Source: Pengzhenrongella sp031582905
GTDB taxonomy: Bacteria > Actinomycetota > Actinomycetes > Actinomycetales > Cellulomonadaceae
NCBI RefSeq assembly: GCF_031582905.1
Contig: NZ_CP133990.1
Location: forward strand, 3,968,001 to 4,032,000
Reading direction: 5' to 3'
Length of the DNA stretch: 64,000 bases
Shown here one piece after another: positions 18,033 through 26,915 of this stretch. Position 1 is the first letter of the stretch. Each line of letters opens with the position of its first letter. Both the position numbers and the translations under genes were made by a program. The notes below the pieces were generated by a model. That model made no database searches and was not told where the DNA came from. It saw nothing but the letters and a program-made list of their open reading frames with translations.

Positions 18033-19597
18033 GTGCCGACCTTCGAGCAGTTCCGCCTCCCCGACGCGGGCGAGGGCCTGACCGAGGCCGAGGTCGTCAC
18101 CTGGCACGTCGCGGTCGGCGACCATGTCACGGTCAACCAGGCGATCGTCGAGATCGAGACCGCGAAGTCGCTCGTCGAGCTGCCCAGCCCGTTCACCGGC
18201 GTCGTCACCGAGATCCTCGTCGTCCCGGGCACGACCGTGGAGGTCGGGACGCCGATCATCGTCATCGACACCGACCCCTCCGGGCCGGCGCCGGACGTCC
18301 CCGCCTCCTCCTCGGGGACAGGGGCCGCGACCGCGTCCGCACCAGCCCCCGCCTCCGCCTCGACGCCTGACGCCGACCCGGCCGACGGCAGTGGCGGCGG
18401 AGCGGTGCTCGTCGGCTACGGGGTCGCGGGTCACGCACCGGTGCGTCGCACCCGGCGCACCGCCGGTGACCCGAGCCGCTCGGCGGCCGGGGCCGCAGCG
18501 GACACGCCGGCGGCGGTCCCCGCACCTGCCCCGGACGCCGCGCCCGCCCCGGTCCCTGCGCCTGCCCCGGTCGCCGCGCCTGCCCCGGTCCCCGCGCCTG
18601 CACCGGCCGCCGCCCCTGTCCCGGACCGCGCCCCGGACGCGGCCGCCGGCGACGCGGCGTCGTCGGGCACGACGGACGCCCCCGGGCCACCCGGCACGCC
18701 CTCGCCAAGCCGCCCGTCCGCAAGCTCGCGCGGGACCTCGGCGTGGACCTGGACAGCGTCGCGGGCACCGGGCCCGGCGGGATCGTCACGCGCGAGGACG
18801 TCCTCGCCCACGGCGCCGAGACCGAGCCGCGCACCCTCGCGACCTACCCGGGCGACGACTCGCCGTGGCTCGCGTCCGGCACGGTCTCCGACGACGGCCG
18901 TGAGACCCGGGTGCCCGTGCGGTCCGTCCGCAAGCGCACCGCCGAGGCCATGGTGACCAGCGCGTTCACCGCGCCGCACGTCACCGTCTTCCACACGGTC
19001 GACGTCACGAAGACGATGAACCTCGTCGCGCGACTGCGCGAGGACCGTGAGTTCACCGACGTCCGGGTCACGCCGCTGCTCATCACGGCCAAGGCGCTCA
19101 TGCTCGCCGTGCGCCGGCACCCGGAGGTCAACGCGTCGTGGGACGACGCGACCCAGGAGATCGTCTACAAGCACTACGTGAACCTCGGCATCGCCGCGGC
19201 CACCCCGCGCGGGCTCGTGGTGCCGAACATCAAGGACGCGCACCGGCTCGGGCTGCACGACCTCGCCGAGGCGATCGCCGACCTCACGTCCACCGCGCGC
19301 GCGGGCCGCACCAGCCCGGTGGACATGTCCGGCGGCACGATCACCATCACCAACGTCGGCGTCTTCGGCATCGACACCGGCACCCCGATCCTCAACCCCG
19401 GTGAGGCCGCGATCCTCGCCTTCGGCGCCATCCGCGAGCAGCCCTGGGTCCACAAGGGCAAGATCAAGAAGCGCTGGGTCACCCAGCTCGCGCTGTCCTT
19501 CGACCACCGGCTGGTCGACGGCGGCCTCGGGTCGCGGGTCCTGGCCGACGTCGCCGCCGTGCTCGCCGACCCGGCGCAGGGGCTCGTCTGGGGCTGA
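18033..19597 (+). CDS. 2-oxoacid dehydrogenase E2 acyltransferase, one frame break
   Basis: Dihydrolipoamide acyltransferase core of the complex, about 521 residues. An N-terminal lipoyl domain has the lipoylated lysine in VEIETAKSLVELPSP. A long Ala/Pro-rich hinge (about 90-215) follows, then the peripheral subunit-binding domain (RKLARDLGVDLDSVAGTGPG). The catalytic domain ends with LSFDHRLVDGGLGSRVL (HxxxDG). The frame breaks in the hinge at 18679-18688; one missing base in the CCCGGG region joins TDAPGA to TRHALAKPPVRKL. GTG 18033 has a good AGGAGG-like site (GGAGG, 18020-18024). No E3 gene is in the window, so lipoamide dehydrogenase must come from elsewhere. Confidence 0.92.
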
Positions 19598-19677
19598 CCC
19601 GTCCGGGGCCGGCACTGTGACCCACGAGGCCACCCCGCGGGCGGTCATCGGTCCGGTGCCGACCTACCCTGGACCGT

Positions 19678-21906
19678 GTGGTGACCAGGTGGAACGTCGC
19701 GCGGCTCGTCGTGCTCGGCTCGGCCGGCGCGATCGCCGTCCTCGTCGGGCTCATCGCGTCCGGCGCCGCCGCGCCCGGTGTGCTGGGCGACCCGGGGGCC
19801 GTCGTGCGGTGGGGTCTGCCGGTCACCGAGACGATGGCGCAGCTCGCCGCCTCAGTCACCATCGGCGCGCTCGTCCTGGCGGTGTGCGTGCTGCCACGCT
19901 CGTCCGGCGGCACCGGCGGCACCGGCGGCACCGGCGGCACCGGCGGCGCCGGCGGCTCCGGCAGCACCGGCTCCTCCGGCAGCCCGGGCAGACCGGTCCG
20001 GCGCGGAGCGGCCATCGTCGACGGCCGCGCCTATCCCGCCGCGCTGACCCTCGCGGGGGCCGCCGCGTCGGTGTGGACCGCGCTGAGCGTCGTCGGGCTC
20101 GTGCTGACGTACGCGAGCGTCGCCGGCCGCCCGGTGGGCGGGCCGACCTTCGGGTCCGAGCTCGGGGTGTTCATCGGGCAGATCTCGCTCGGCCGGACCC
20201 TGATCGGCGTCGTCGTCGTCGCGGCCGTGACCAGCGCCGTCGCGTTGCTCGTGACGACGCCGACCGGCGCCGCGTGGGCCGCCGCCCTCGCCGTCGTCGC
20301 GCTCGTCCTGCAGTCGCAGACCGGTCACTCCGCGGGCGCGACCAACCACGAGCTCGCCATCACCTCGTTCTTCCTGCACCTGCTCGGCGCCGCCGTGTGG
20401 ATCGGCGCGCTCGCCGCCCTCGCGGTGCTGGACCGCCGGCTCGGGGCCGACGTCGGCCCGGCCGTCGCCCGCTACTCGCCCGTCGCCGCGTGGTGCTTCG
20501 TCGCCGTCGCCGTGTCCGGCGCCGTGAACGGCGCGCTGCGCCTCGGCGGTGTCGACGGGCTGACGACCCCGTACGGGGCGCTGCTCCTGGCCAAGATCGG
20601 GCTCTTCCTCGTCATCGGTGCCGTCGGGTGGGGTCACCGGCGCGCCGTCATCCCGCGCCTGACCACGCCCGACGGCGACCGCGCCCCGCGGGCGACCATG
20701 CTGCTGTGGCGGCTCGTCACCGTCGAGCTGCTGCTCATGGGCGCCGTCTCGGGGGTCGCCGTCGCGCTGTCGGTCACCCCGCCGCCCGTGCCGGACGACC
20801 CGGTCACCGACCCCACGCCGGCCGAGATCGTCACCGGCCACCCGCTCCCGCCCGCACCGGTCGGCGACGCGTGGTTCACCCAGTGGCGGTGGGACCTGCT
20901 GCTCGCCGCGGCGTGCGCGGCCGGGCTGGTCGTCTACGGGCGCTGGGTGCTGCGGCTGCACCGCCGCGGCGACGCGTGGCCGGTCGGGCGGACCGTCGTG
21001 TGGGTGATCGGGATGCTGCTCCTCGCGTGGACCACGTCCGGGAGCCTCGCGACGTACGGCCACGTGCTGTTCAGCGTCCACATGGTCCAGCACATGATCC
21101 TGGCGATGGTCGTGCCGATCTTCCTCGTGCTCGCGGCCCCGGTGACCCTCGCGCTGCGGGCCCTGCCCGGCCGTCGGGACGCCTCCCGCGGACCGCGGGA
21201 GTGGCTGCTCACGCTGGTCAACAGCCGGGTTGCCCAGTTCTTCGGCCACCCGGTCGTCGCCGCGGCGAACTTCGCGCTGTCGATGATCGCGTTCTACTAC
21301 ACGGGCCTGTTCGAGCTCGCGCTGCGGACCACGCTCGGGCACCTGGCGATGATCGTGCACTTCTCGCTCGCGGGGTACCTGTTCGTCAACGCGCTCGTCG
21401 GGATCGATCCCTCGCCGCACCGTCCCGCCTACCCCCAGCGGCTCCTCCTGCTGCTCGGGACGATGGGGTTCCACGCCTTCTTCGGCGTCACGCTCATGGG
21501 CGGCGAGGTCCTGATCGCGCCCGACTGGTTCGGCAACCTCGGCCGTGAGTGGGGGCCGTCCGCCCTCGTCGACCAGCAGCAGGGCGGCGCGATCGCGTGG
21601 GGTATCGGCGAGGTGCCCACGATCGCGCTGGCGATCGTCGTCGCGTTCTCCTGGGCGCGGGACGACGAACGGGTCGCCCGCCGCCGCGACCGCAAGGTCG
21701 ACCGCGACGGCGACGTCGAGATGGATGAGTACAACGCGATGCTGGCCCGCCTGGCCGGGCGCGACCCGCAGGCCGGTCCGGCGCGCGGCCCGCAGGACGA
21801 TCCCGCGCACGGTCCGAAGGACGGTCCGGCGCAGGGTCCGCAGGATGGTTCGGCGCACGGTCCGCGGTCCGACACAGGCCGGGACGCGGCGCGCGCCCGG
21901 GACTGA
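19678..21906 (+). CDS. CopD-CtaG fusion membrane protein
   Basis: A 742-residue polytopic membrane protein. The N-terminal half resembles the copper-resistance CopD domain (LQSQTGHSAGATNHELAITS, FFLHLLGAAVWIGALAAL, LLLAKIGLFLVIGAVGWGHR). The C-terminal half is the caa3 oxidase assembly CtaG domain (YGHVLFSVHMVQHMILAMVV, HPVVAAANFALSMIAFYYTG, GFHAFFGVTLMGGEVLI). Conserved His and Met residues suggest copper handling for cytochrome oxidase assembly. A Gly-Gly-Thr repeat (residues about 78-95) sits in a loop and a GPxDGPAHGP repeat in the hydrophilic tail. GTG 19678. The fusion architecture is common in actinobacteria. Confidence 0.9.
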   Translation: MVTRWNVARLVVLGSAGAIAVLVGLIASGAAAPGVLGDPGAVVRWGLPVTETMAQLAASVTIGALVLAVCVLPRSSGGTGGTGGTGGTGGAGGSGSTGSSGSPGRPVRRGAAIVDGRAYPAALTLAGAAASVWTALSVVGLVLTYASVAGRPVGGPTFGSELGVFIGQISLGRTLIGVVVVAAVTSAVALLVTTPTGAAWAAALAVVALVLQSQTGHSAGATNHELAITSFFLHLLGAAVWIGALAALAVLDRRLGADVGPAVARYSPVAAWCFVAVAVSGAVNGALRLGGVDGLTTPYGALLLAKIGLFLVIGAVGWGHRRAVIPRLTTPDGDRAPRATMLLWRLVTVELLLMGAVSGVAVALSVTPPPVPDDPVTDPTPAEIVTGHPLPPAPVGDAWFTQWRWDLLLAAACAAGLVVYGRWVLRLHRRGDAWPVGRTVVWVIGMLLLAWTTSGSLATYGHVLFSVHMVQHMILAMVVPIFLVLAAPVTLALRALPGRRDASRGPREWLLTLVNSRVAQFFGHPVVAAANFALSMIAFYYTGLFELALRTTLGHLAMIVHFSLAGYLFVNALVGIDPSPHRPAYPQRLLLLLGTMGFHAFFGVTLMGGEVLIAPDWFGNLGREWGPSALVDQQQGGAIAWGIGEVPTIALAIVVAFSWARDDERVARRRDRKVDRDGDVEMDEYNAMLARLAGRDPQAGPARGPQDDPAHGPKDGPAQGPQDGSAHGPRSDTGRDAARARD
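19908..19972 (+). repeat. GGCGGCACC-type tandem repeat
   Basis: Nine-base GGCGGCACC-type units encode the Gly-Gly-Thr loop of the CopD half. Confidence 0.6.
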
Positions 21907-21950
21907 CACCCGACGTGTCGTCGTCGGACACCGGTGGTAGGACTGCGCAG

Positions 21951-24084
21951 GTGAGCTCCGACACCACCCCGCAGACCACCGACTCGCCCGACGCCGCCGC
22001 GACACCCGACGCCGCCGACCCCGGCACCCCGTTCCACGACCTGGAGCGCTACATCGCACTGCCCCGCACCGGCGGCCTGGCGCTCTCGCCCGACGGCACC
22101 CGCCTGGTCACCTCGGTGGCCACCCTCGACGACAAGCGCACGAAGTACGCCACGGCGCTGTGGGAGATCGACCCCGCCGGCGAGCGTCCGGCGCGGCGGC
22201 TCACCCGCTCGCGGCACGGTGAGTCCGGCGCCGCCTTCACCTCCGACGGCGACCTGCTGTTCACCTCGGCGCGGCCCGACCCGGACGGGACCGAGAGCGA
22301 CGACGCGCCGTCGGCCCTGTGGCTGCTGCCCGCCGACGGCGCGGAGGCGCGCGTCGTGGCCGGTCGACCCGGCGGCGTGAGCGCCCCGGTGACCGCCCGC
22401 CGCGCACCGGTCGTCGTCGTGACGTCCGACGTGCTGCCCCGGGCCCGCGACGCGGCGCACGACGACGAGCTGCGCGCTGCACGCAAGGACAAGAAGGTCG
22501 CCGCGATCCTGCACAGCGGCTACCCGGTGCGGTACTGGGACCACGATCTCGGGCCGGCCGCGCCGCACCTGTTCACCGCACCGGTGACCGGGGACCTCGT
22601 GGCCCCGACCGCCGGCGAGCCCGAGCCGAGGCTCGACCTGCGTGACCTCACGCCCGACGCCGGTGCGGCCGCCCTGCGCCAGGGCTCGGCGTCGCTCAGC
22701 CCTGACGGCACCACGCTCGTCGCGGCCTGGTCCCGCACGGTCCGCACCGCGGTGCGCACCGCGATCGTCGCGATCGACGTCGCGACCGGGGAGCGCCGCG
22801 TCCTGGCCGACGACGTCGCCGCCGACCTGTCGTCCCCGGTCGTCTCGCCCGACGGTGCGTGGGTCGCGTTCGAGCGCGAGACGATCAGCACCCCGATCGA
22901 GCCCCCGCCGGACGCTCGCGCTGGTCCCGCTCGCCGGTGGCGACGTGCGGCCGCTCGCCGAGGGCTGGGACCGCTGGCCGCACGGCGCGCAGTGGGTCCC
23001 CGACTCGAACGCGCTCGTGGTCGTCGCCGACGACGACGGCCGCGCACCGGTGTTCCGCATCGACGTCGCGTCCGGTGCGGTCACCCGCGTCACCGCCGAC
23101 GACGCCGCCTTCAGCGACCTGCAGGTCAGCCCGGACGGCACATCCGTGTACGCGCTGCGGTCCTCCTTCCTCGAGCCCGCGCACCCGGTCCGCATCGACC
23201 TCGCCGCGGCGGTCGACGCCCCGGTCGAGGCCGTCGCCCTCCCCGGTCCGGCCCCGCTGCCCGAGCTGCCCGGTCTGCTCACCGAGATCGAGACGACCAC
23301 CGACGACGGCACGCGGGTGCGCGCCTGGCTCGCCGTGCCGGAGGGGTCCGACGACGACGCACCGGCACCGCTGCTGCTGTGGATCCACGGTGGCCCGCTC
23401 GGGTCGTGGAACGCGTGGTCGTGGCGGTGGAACCCGTGGCTGCTCGTCGCCGAGGGCTACGCCGTCCTGCTGCCCGACCCGGCGCTGTCCACCGGCTACG
23501 GGCAGGACTTCGTGCAGCGCGGGTGGGGCGCGTGGGGCGGCGCGCCGTACACGGACCTGCTCGCGATCACCGACGCCGCGTGCGCCCGCCCGGACGTCGA
23601 CAGCACGCGCACCGCCGCGATGGGCGGCTCGTTCGGTGGCTACATGGCGAACTGGGTCGCCGGCCACACCGACCGGTTCCGGGCGATCGTCACGCACGCG
23701 AGCCTGTGGGCGCTGGACCAGTTCGGCCCGACGACCGACGCGGCGTACTTCTGGGCGCGCGAGATGACCGAGGCCATGGCGCTGGAGAACTCCCCGCACC
23801 GGTTCGTGGAGAGCATCCGGACACCGATGCTCGTGATCCACGGCGACAAGGACTACCGGGTGCCGATCGGGGAGGGGCTGCGGCTCTGGTACGAGCTGCT
23901 CGAGCGCTCCGGCCTGCCCGCCGACGAGGAGGGGCGCAGCCCGCACCGGTTCCTGTACTTCCCGGACGAGAACCACTGGGTGCTCACGCCGCAGCACGCG
24001 GTGGTCTGGTACGGCGTCGTCTCGGCGTACCTGGCCGAGCACGTGCTCGGCGAGCAGCGCGACCTGCCGGAGGTCCTGGGATGA
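21951..24084 (+). CDS. S9 family peptidase (prolyl oligopeptidase type), frame break
   Basis: Serine peptidase of about 710 residues with an N-terminal beta-propeller (repeated LSPDGTRLV, VSPDGAWVAF and VSPDGTSVYAL blades) and a C-terminal alpha/beta-hydrolase domain. The catalytic serine is in MGGSFGGYMANW, the Asp in VIHGDKDYRVPI and the His in FPDENHWVLTP. It probably trims short peptides or acyl-peptides in the cytosol. The frame breaks at 22902-22911 in a C-rich stretch; either one extra base or two lost bases (giving EPPARTLALVPLAGG) restores it. GTG 21951 is preceded by GCGCAG and lies 44 bp after the CtaG stop. Confidence 0.9.
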
Positions 24085-24148
24085 GAGCCTCGGATGAGGG
24101 CCTCGGATGAGGGCCTGACCGGTCCCCGCTGACCGACCGGGCGGGCGC

Positions 24149-24510
24149 TCAGCCCTCGTGGGCGTCCGCCGGGTCGCCGTCGTGCGCGGGGTGGGCTGGC
24201 TCGTCACCGTCGTGAGGAGGAACACCGAGTCCTCGAGCGCGGTCACGGCGTGCCGCAGGTGCGTGAGCACCTGCAGCTCGCCGGCCGCGATCTCCGGTCC
24301 CTCGACGCCGGTCACCCGCACGCGCCCGCGCAGGACGTGCAGGCTCGCCGCCGGCGGGGAGTTGTGCTCGGCGAGCTCCGTGCCGGCGGTCAGCGCGATG
24401 ACGGACTGGCGCAGCGGGCCGTCGTGCAGGACGAGCTCGGCGCTGCGGCCGTGCGCCGAGGCGCGCGCGGCCTGGAGGTGGTGCTCGGTCAGATCGGTCA
24501 GGTGGGGCAC
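24149..24510 (-). CDS. Cupin-domain protein, one frame break
   Basis: Small cupin of about 120 residues. HGRSAELVLHDGPLRQSVIA and LAEHNSPPAASLHVLRGRVRV form the first motif, AGELQVLTHLRHAVTALEDS the second. Such proteins protect or sense small molecules; no substrate is evident. The uninterrupted frame would run on for more than 1 kb antisense to the peptidase, which is implausible. A single missing base at 24203-24212 gives a normal acidic C-terminus (DEPAHPAHDGDPADAHEG, then stop at 24149). GTG 24510 follows an AGGAG site. Convergent with the peptidase gene. Confidence 0.75.
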
Positions 24511-24540
24511 GGTGCTCCTCGGGTGGTCGGTGCGTCGGTG

Positions 24541-24743
24541 CGGTCCTGCGGTCCTGCGGTTCTGCGGTCGTGCGGTCGTCAGGGCGGCCTCGCCCAGCGC
24601 GCCGCGACCCTCAGCCGACCACGGGCGAGCACCGCCGTCCAGCGACGGCTGGAGTCGACGACGCCGTCCCGCCGCGGTGGCGCGGCCGACGCAGCGACCC
24701 GGTGACCCGGTGACCCGATGACCCGGTGAACTGGTGACCCGTG
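24541..24743. repeat. Two noncoding 8-bp tandem arrays
   Basis: The 342-bp gap upstream of the DUF6458 gene has no recognised gene. It holds five 8-bp units of CGGTCCTG type at 24541-24580 and six units of GACCCGGT type at 24696-24743. Both arrays have exactly the same 8-bp period, which is not a multiple of three, consistent with noncoding DNA. Confidence 0.75.
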
Positions 24744-24852
24744 GTCACCCGATCGAGCCGTGCGCGCGTCACCCGACGCGCGCACGGCGGGTCGCGCCAC
24801 CAGACTCGGGGAAGGCTCGGAGAACCCCGGCCACGACGAAGGGACCGGATCG

Positions 24853-25080
24853 ATGGGAATCGGCGGAGGGATCTTCCTCATCGTGGTGGGCGCCATCCTG
24901 GCGTTCGCCGTCAGCGACAGCGTGGAGGGCGTCGACCTGGCGATGATCGGCTACATCTGCATGGGCGCGGGTGTGCTGGCTCTGATCATCGCGCTGGTCG
25001 TGAACGCCCAGCGCAGCAACACCTCGCACCGCGAGGTGGTCGAGCGGCACGACGACCGTCGCCCGCCGCCCGCGTACTGA
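24853..25080 (+). CDS. Small DUF6458-type membrane protein
   Basis: A 75-residue protein with two membrane helices: GIFLIVVGAILAFAV, then MIGYICMGAGVLALIIALVV, linked by SDSVEGVDLA. It has a short hydrophilic tail. The MGIGGGIFLIVVGAIL start matches the actinobacterial DUF6458 family of unknown function. ATG 24853 is chosen on this match; upstream in-frame starts encode arginine-rich sequence. Confidence 0.8.
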   Translation: MGIGGGIFLIVVGAILAFAVSDSVEGVDLAMIGYICMGAGVLALIIALVVNAQRSNTSHREVVERHDDRRPPPAY

Positions 25081-25294
25081 CGCCGCGCACCAGGGTCGGG
25101 CGTCCCACCGAGCCCGGCGTCCCACCCGGCCGGGTGACGGTCGAACCGCCGCGACCGGTCGCGCACCCGGGCGTGCCTCCGGTCGGCCCGGGACCGGGCG
25201 TGCGCCCCGCGGCCGGTGGCCGTGTGGGTGGGGTCCGGCACACTCGACCGCAGCGGACCGAGCGGTGGTCCGGCGTGGACGAGCAGGGGGACGC

Positions 25295-26290
25295 ATGGAC
25301 AGGGATGAGGCCCGCACGGTCAAGCGGCAGCTCGCGGGGTACGTCGGGGAGCTCCTCGCCGGCCGGGTGCGGGCCAGCGGCGCCGCGCCGGCGAGCGCAG
25401 GCATCGGGCTCGGCCTCGCGCCCCTGCCCGACGGCGGCTACGGCGTCGCCCTGCGGTACCGGCTCGGTGTGCCGACCGCCCGCATGGTCGCGCGCAAGGT
25501 CGCAGAGCAGGTCGGGCCGACGGTCGACGTGCGCCGCACCGGCCGGATCCGCGCGACACCGGGGCGCACCGCCCCCGCGCCCCGCCCGCCGGTCGTGACC
25601 GCGCTCGCCCTCGGTGAGACCGGACGGGCGCGACCGCTGCGTCCCGGGGTCTCCATCGCCCACGCGGACGTCAGCGCCGGCACCCTCGGCGCCTTCGTCG
25701 AGGTGGACGGGGCCCTGCATGCGCTGTCCAACTACCACGTGCTCGTCGGGGCGCCGTCGGCCCGGGTCGGCGACACCGTGCTGCAGCCCGGACCCGCCGA
25801 CGGCGGCCGCGACCCCGACGACCGCGTCGGGGTCCTCGCGGCCTTCGACGCGCTCACCCGCGGCCGCACCGCGACGGTGGACGCCGCGGTCGCCCGTCTC
25901 GACGACCCCGAGGTCGACCTGCGCTACCCGGTCGGGCTCATCACGACGACCGCCGTGGCGGACGGCGGCGAGTCGGTCGCCAAGATCGGCCGGACCACGG
26001 GCCTCACCGAGGGCCGGGTGAGCGCGATCGAGCTCGACGACGTCGTCGTCGGGTACGGCGAGGAGCTCGGGGAGCTGCGCTTCGACGACCAGATCGAGGT
26101 CGAGAGCACCAGCGCGGCGCCGTTCTCGCGCGGCGGCGACAGCGGGTCCCTCGTGTACCGGGCGGACGGCGTCGCCCTGGGCCTCCTCTTTGCCGGGAGC
26201 GAGACAGGGGGCGACAATGGCAGCGGGCTGACCTACCTCAACCCGATCGGCGCGGCCCTCGACGCACTGGGGGCACGACTGGCCGGCTGA
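25295..26290 (+). CDS. Trypsin-like serine protease-fold protein
   Basis: A 331-residue protein with an S1/S1-like protease domain. The likely triad is His in ALSNYHVLVGAP, Asp in VDAAVARLDDPEVD, and Ser in SRGGDSGSLVYR (GDSGS). The N-terminal 80 residues form a small alpha/beta domain (IGLGLAPLPDGGYGVALRYRLG ending VDVRRTGRIRA) also present alone in the next gene. No signal peptide or membrane segment is seen, so it may act in the cytosol. ATG 25295 follows a GCAGGGGG site. The motif IGRTTGLTEGRVSAI is typical of prokaryotic trypsin-like proteins of unknown target. It is followed after 52 bp by the stand-alone domain gene. Confidence 0.75.
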   Translation: MDRDEARTVKRQLAGYVGELLAGRVRASGAAPASAGIGLGLAPLPDGGYGVALRYRLGVPTARMVARKVAEQVGPTVDVRRTGRIRATPGRTAPAPRPPVVTALALGETGRARPLRPGVSIAHADVSAGTLGAFVEVDGALHALSNYHVLVGAPSARVGDTVLQPGPADGGRDPDDRVGVLAAFDALTRGRTATVDAAVARLDDPEVDLRYPVGLITTTAVADGGESVAKIGRTTGLTEGRVSAIELDDVVVGYGEELGELRFDDQIEVESTSAAPFSRGGDSGSLVYRADGVALGLLFAGSETGGDNGSGLTYLNPIGAALDALGARLAG

Positions 26291-26342
26291 GCGCGGGTCA
26301 CCGGCGCGACCCTCGCGCCGGACGACCCGGGCGAGGTGCGCG

Positions 26343-26561
26343 ATGGCAGAGCTGGAGAAGGCGCGGGCCGCGAAGGCGCGGTTGCGCTCCGACCTGGCCG
26401 GACAGCCGGGTGTCTGCGGCGTCGGGATCACGCACGGCCGCGACGGCTACGGGGTCCGGGTCAACCTCCGCCGGGAGTCCGACCGCGACGGCGTCCCCGG
26501 CCAGGTGGACGGCGTCCCCGTCGACGTCCGCGTCAGCGGGAGCATCCGGGCCGGCGGCTGA
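26343..26561 (+). CDS. Stand-alone copy of protease N-terminal domain
   Basis: A 72-residue protein. After a charged helix (AELEKARAAKARLRSDLAG) it has PGVCGVGITHGRDGYGVRVN and VDGVPVDVRVSGSI. The GVGI...GYGVxV...VPVDVRxxGxI pattern parallels residues about 27-80 of the preceding protease. It may be an inhibitor, chaperone or substrate-recognition module for the protease; that is inference from the shared domain and adjacency. No database family is recognised. ATG 26343. Confidence 0.6.
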   Translation: MAELEKARAAKARLRSDLAGQPGVCGVGITHGRDGYGVRVNLRRESDRDGVPGQVDGVPVDVRVSGSIRAGG

Positions 26562-26570
26562 CACGCCCCC

Positions 26571-26846
26571 GTGCCCGACGCCGTCGTCCTCGCCTTCGTC
26601 TTGGCCGCCGCCGCGGCTGCTGCTCTCGTGGCGCGTCTGGCGTTCGTCATCGGGGGCCGAGGCGGTCTCTCCCTCCTCATTGGAGGGTTCTCGGTGCTCG
26701 CTGTCGCGAACCTCGTCATGATGCCCTTCACCGACCCGGCCCGGATCGCCTCCGGCGCGGCGCTGGGGTTCGTCATCGGCGCCGTCGTCGGGCTGGTCCG
26801 GTTCGGCGCGCCGTTCACCCGGCGCCCGGGCGACGGCCGCGGCTGA
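26571..26846 (+). CDS. Small hydrophobic membrane protein, unknown
   Basis: A 91-residue protein with about three hydrophobic segments (VVLAFVLAAAAAAALVA, SLLIGGFSVLAVANLVMM, GAALGFVIGAVVGLV). It starts at GTG 26571, nine bases after the stop of the stand-alone-domain gene, and probably belongs to the same transcript. No family is recognised. It could anchor the protease group to the membrane or be unrelated. Confidence 0.5.
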   Translation: MPDAVVLAFVLAAAAAAALVARLAFVIGGRGGLSLLIGGFSVLAVANLVMMPFTDPARIASGAALGFVIGAVVGLVRFGAPFTRRPGDGRG

Positions 26847-26915
26847 CGGGACGCTGCGCGACCGCGGACCGGACGCGCGGGCATATCGACGCCCCTCATC
26901 CGGTTCACTACCGCT

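Noticed and set aside
22885..24148. Continuation of the cupin frame antisense to the S9 peptidase
   Set aside because: Results from a single-base loss; the repaired cupin ends at 24149 with a normal tail.
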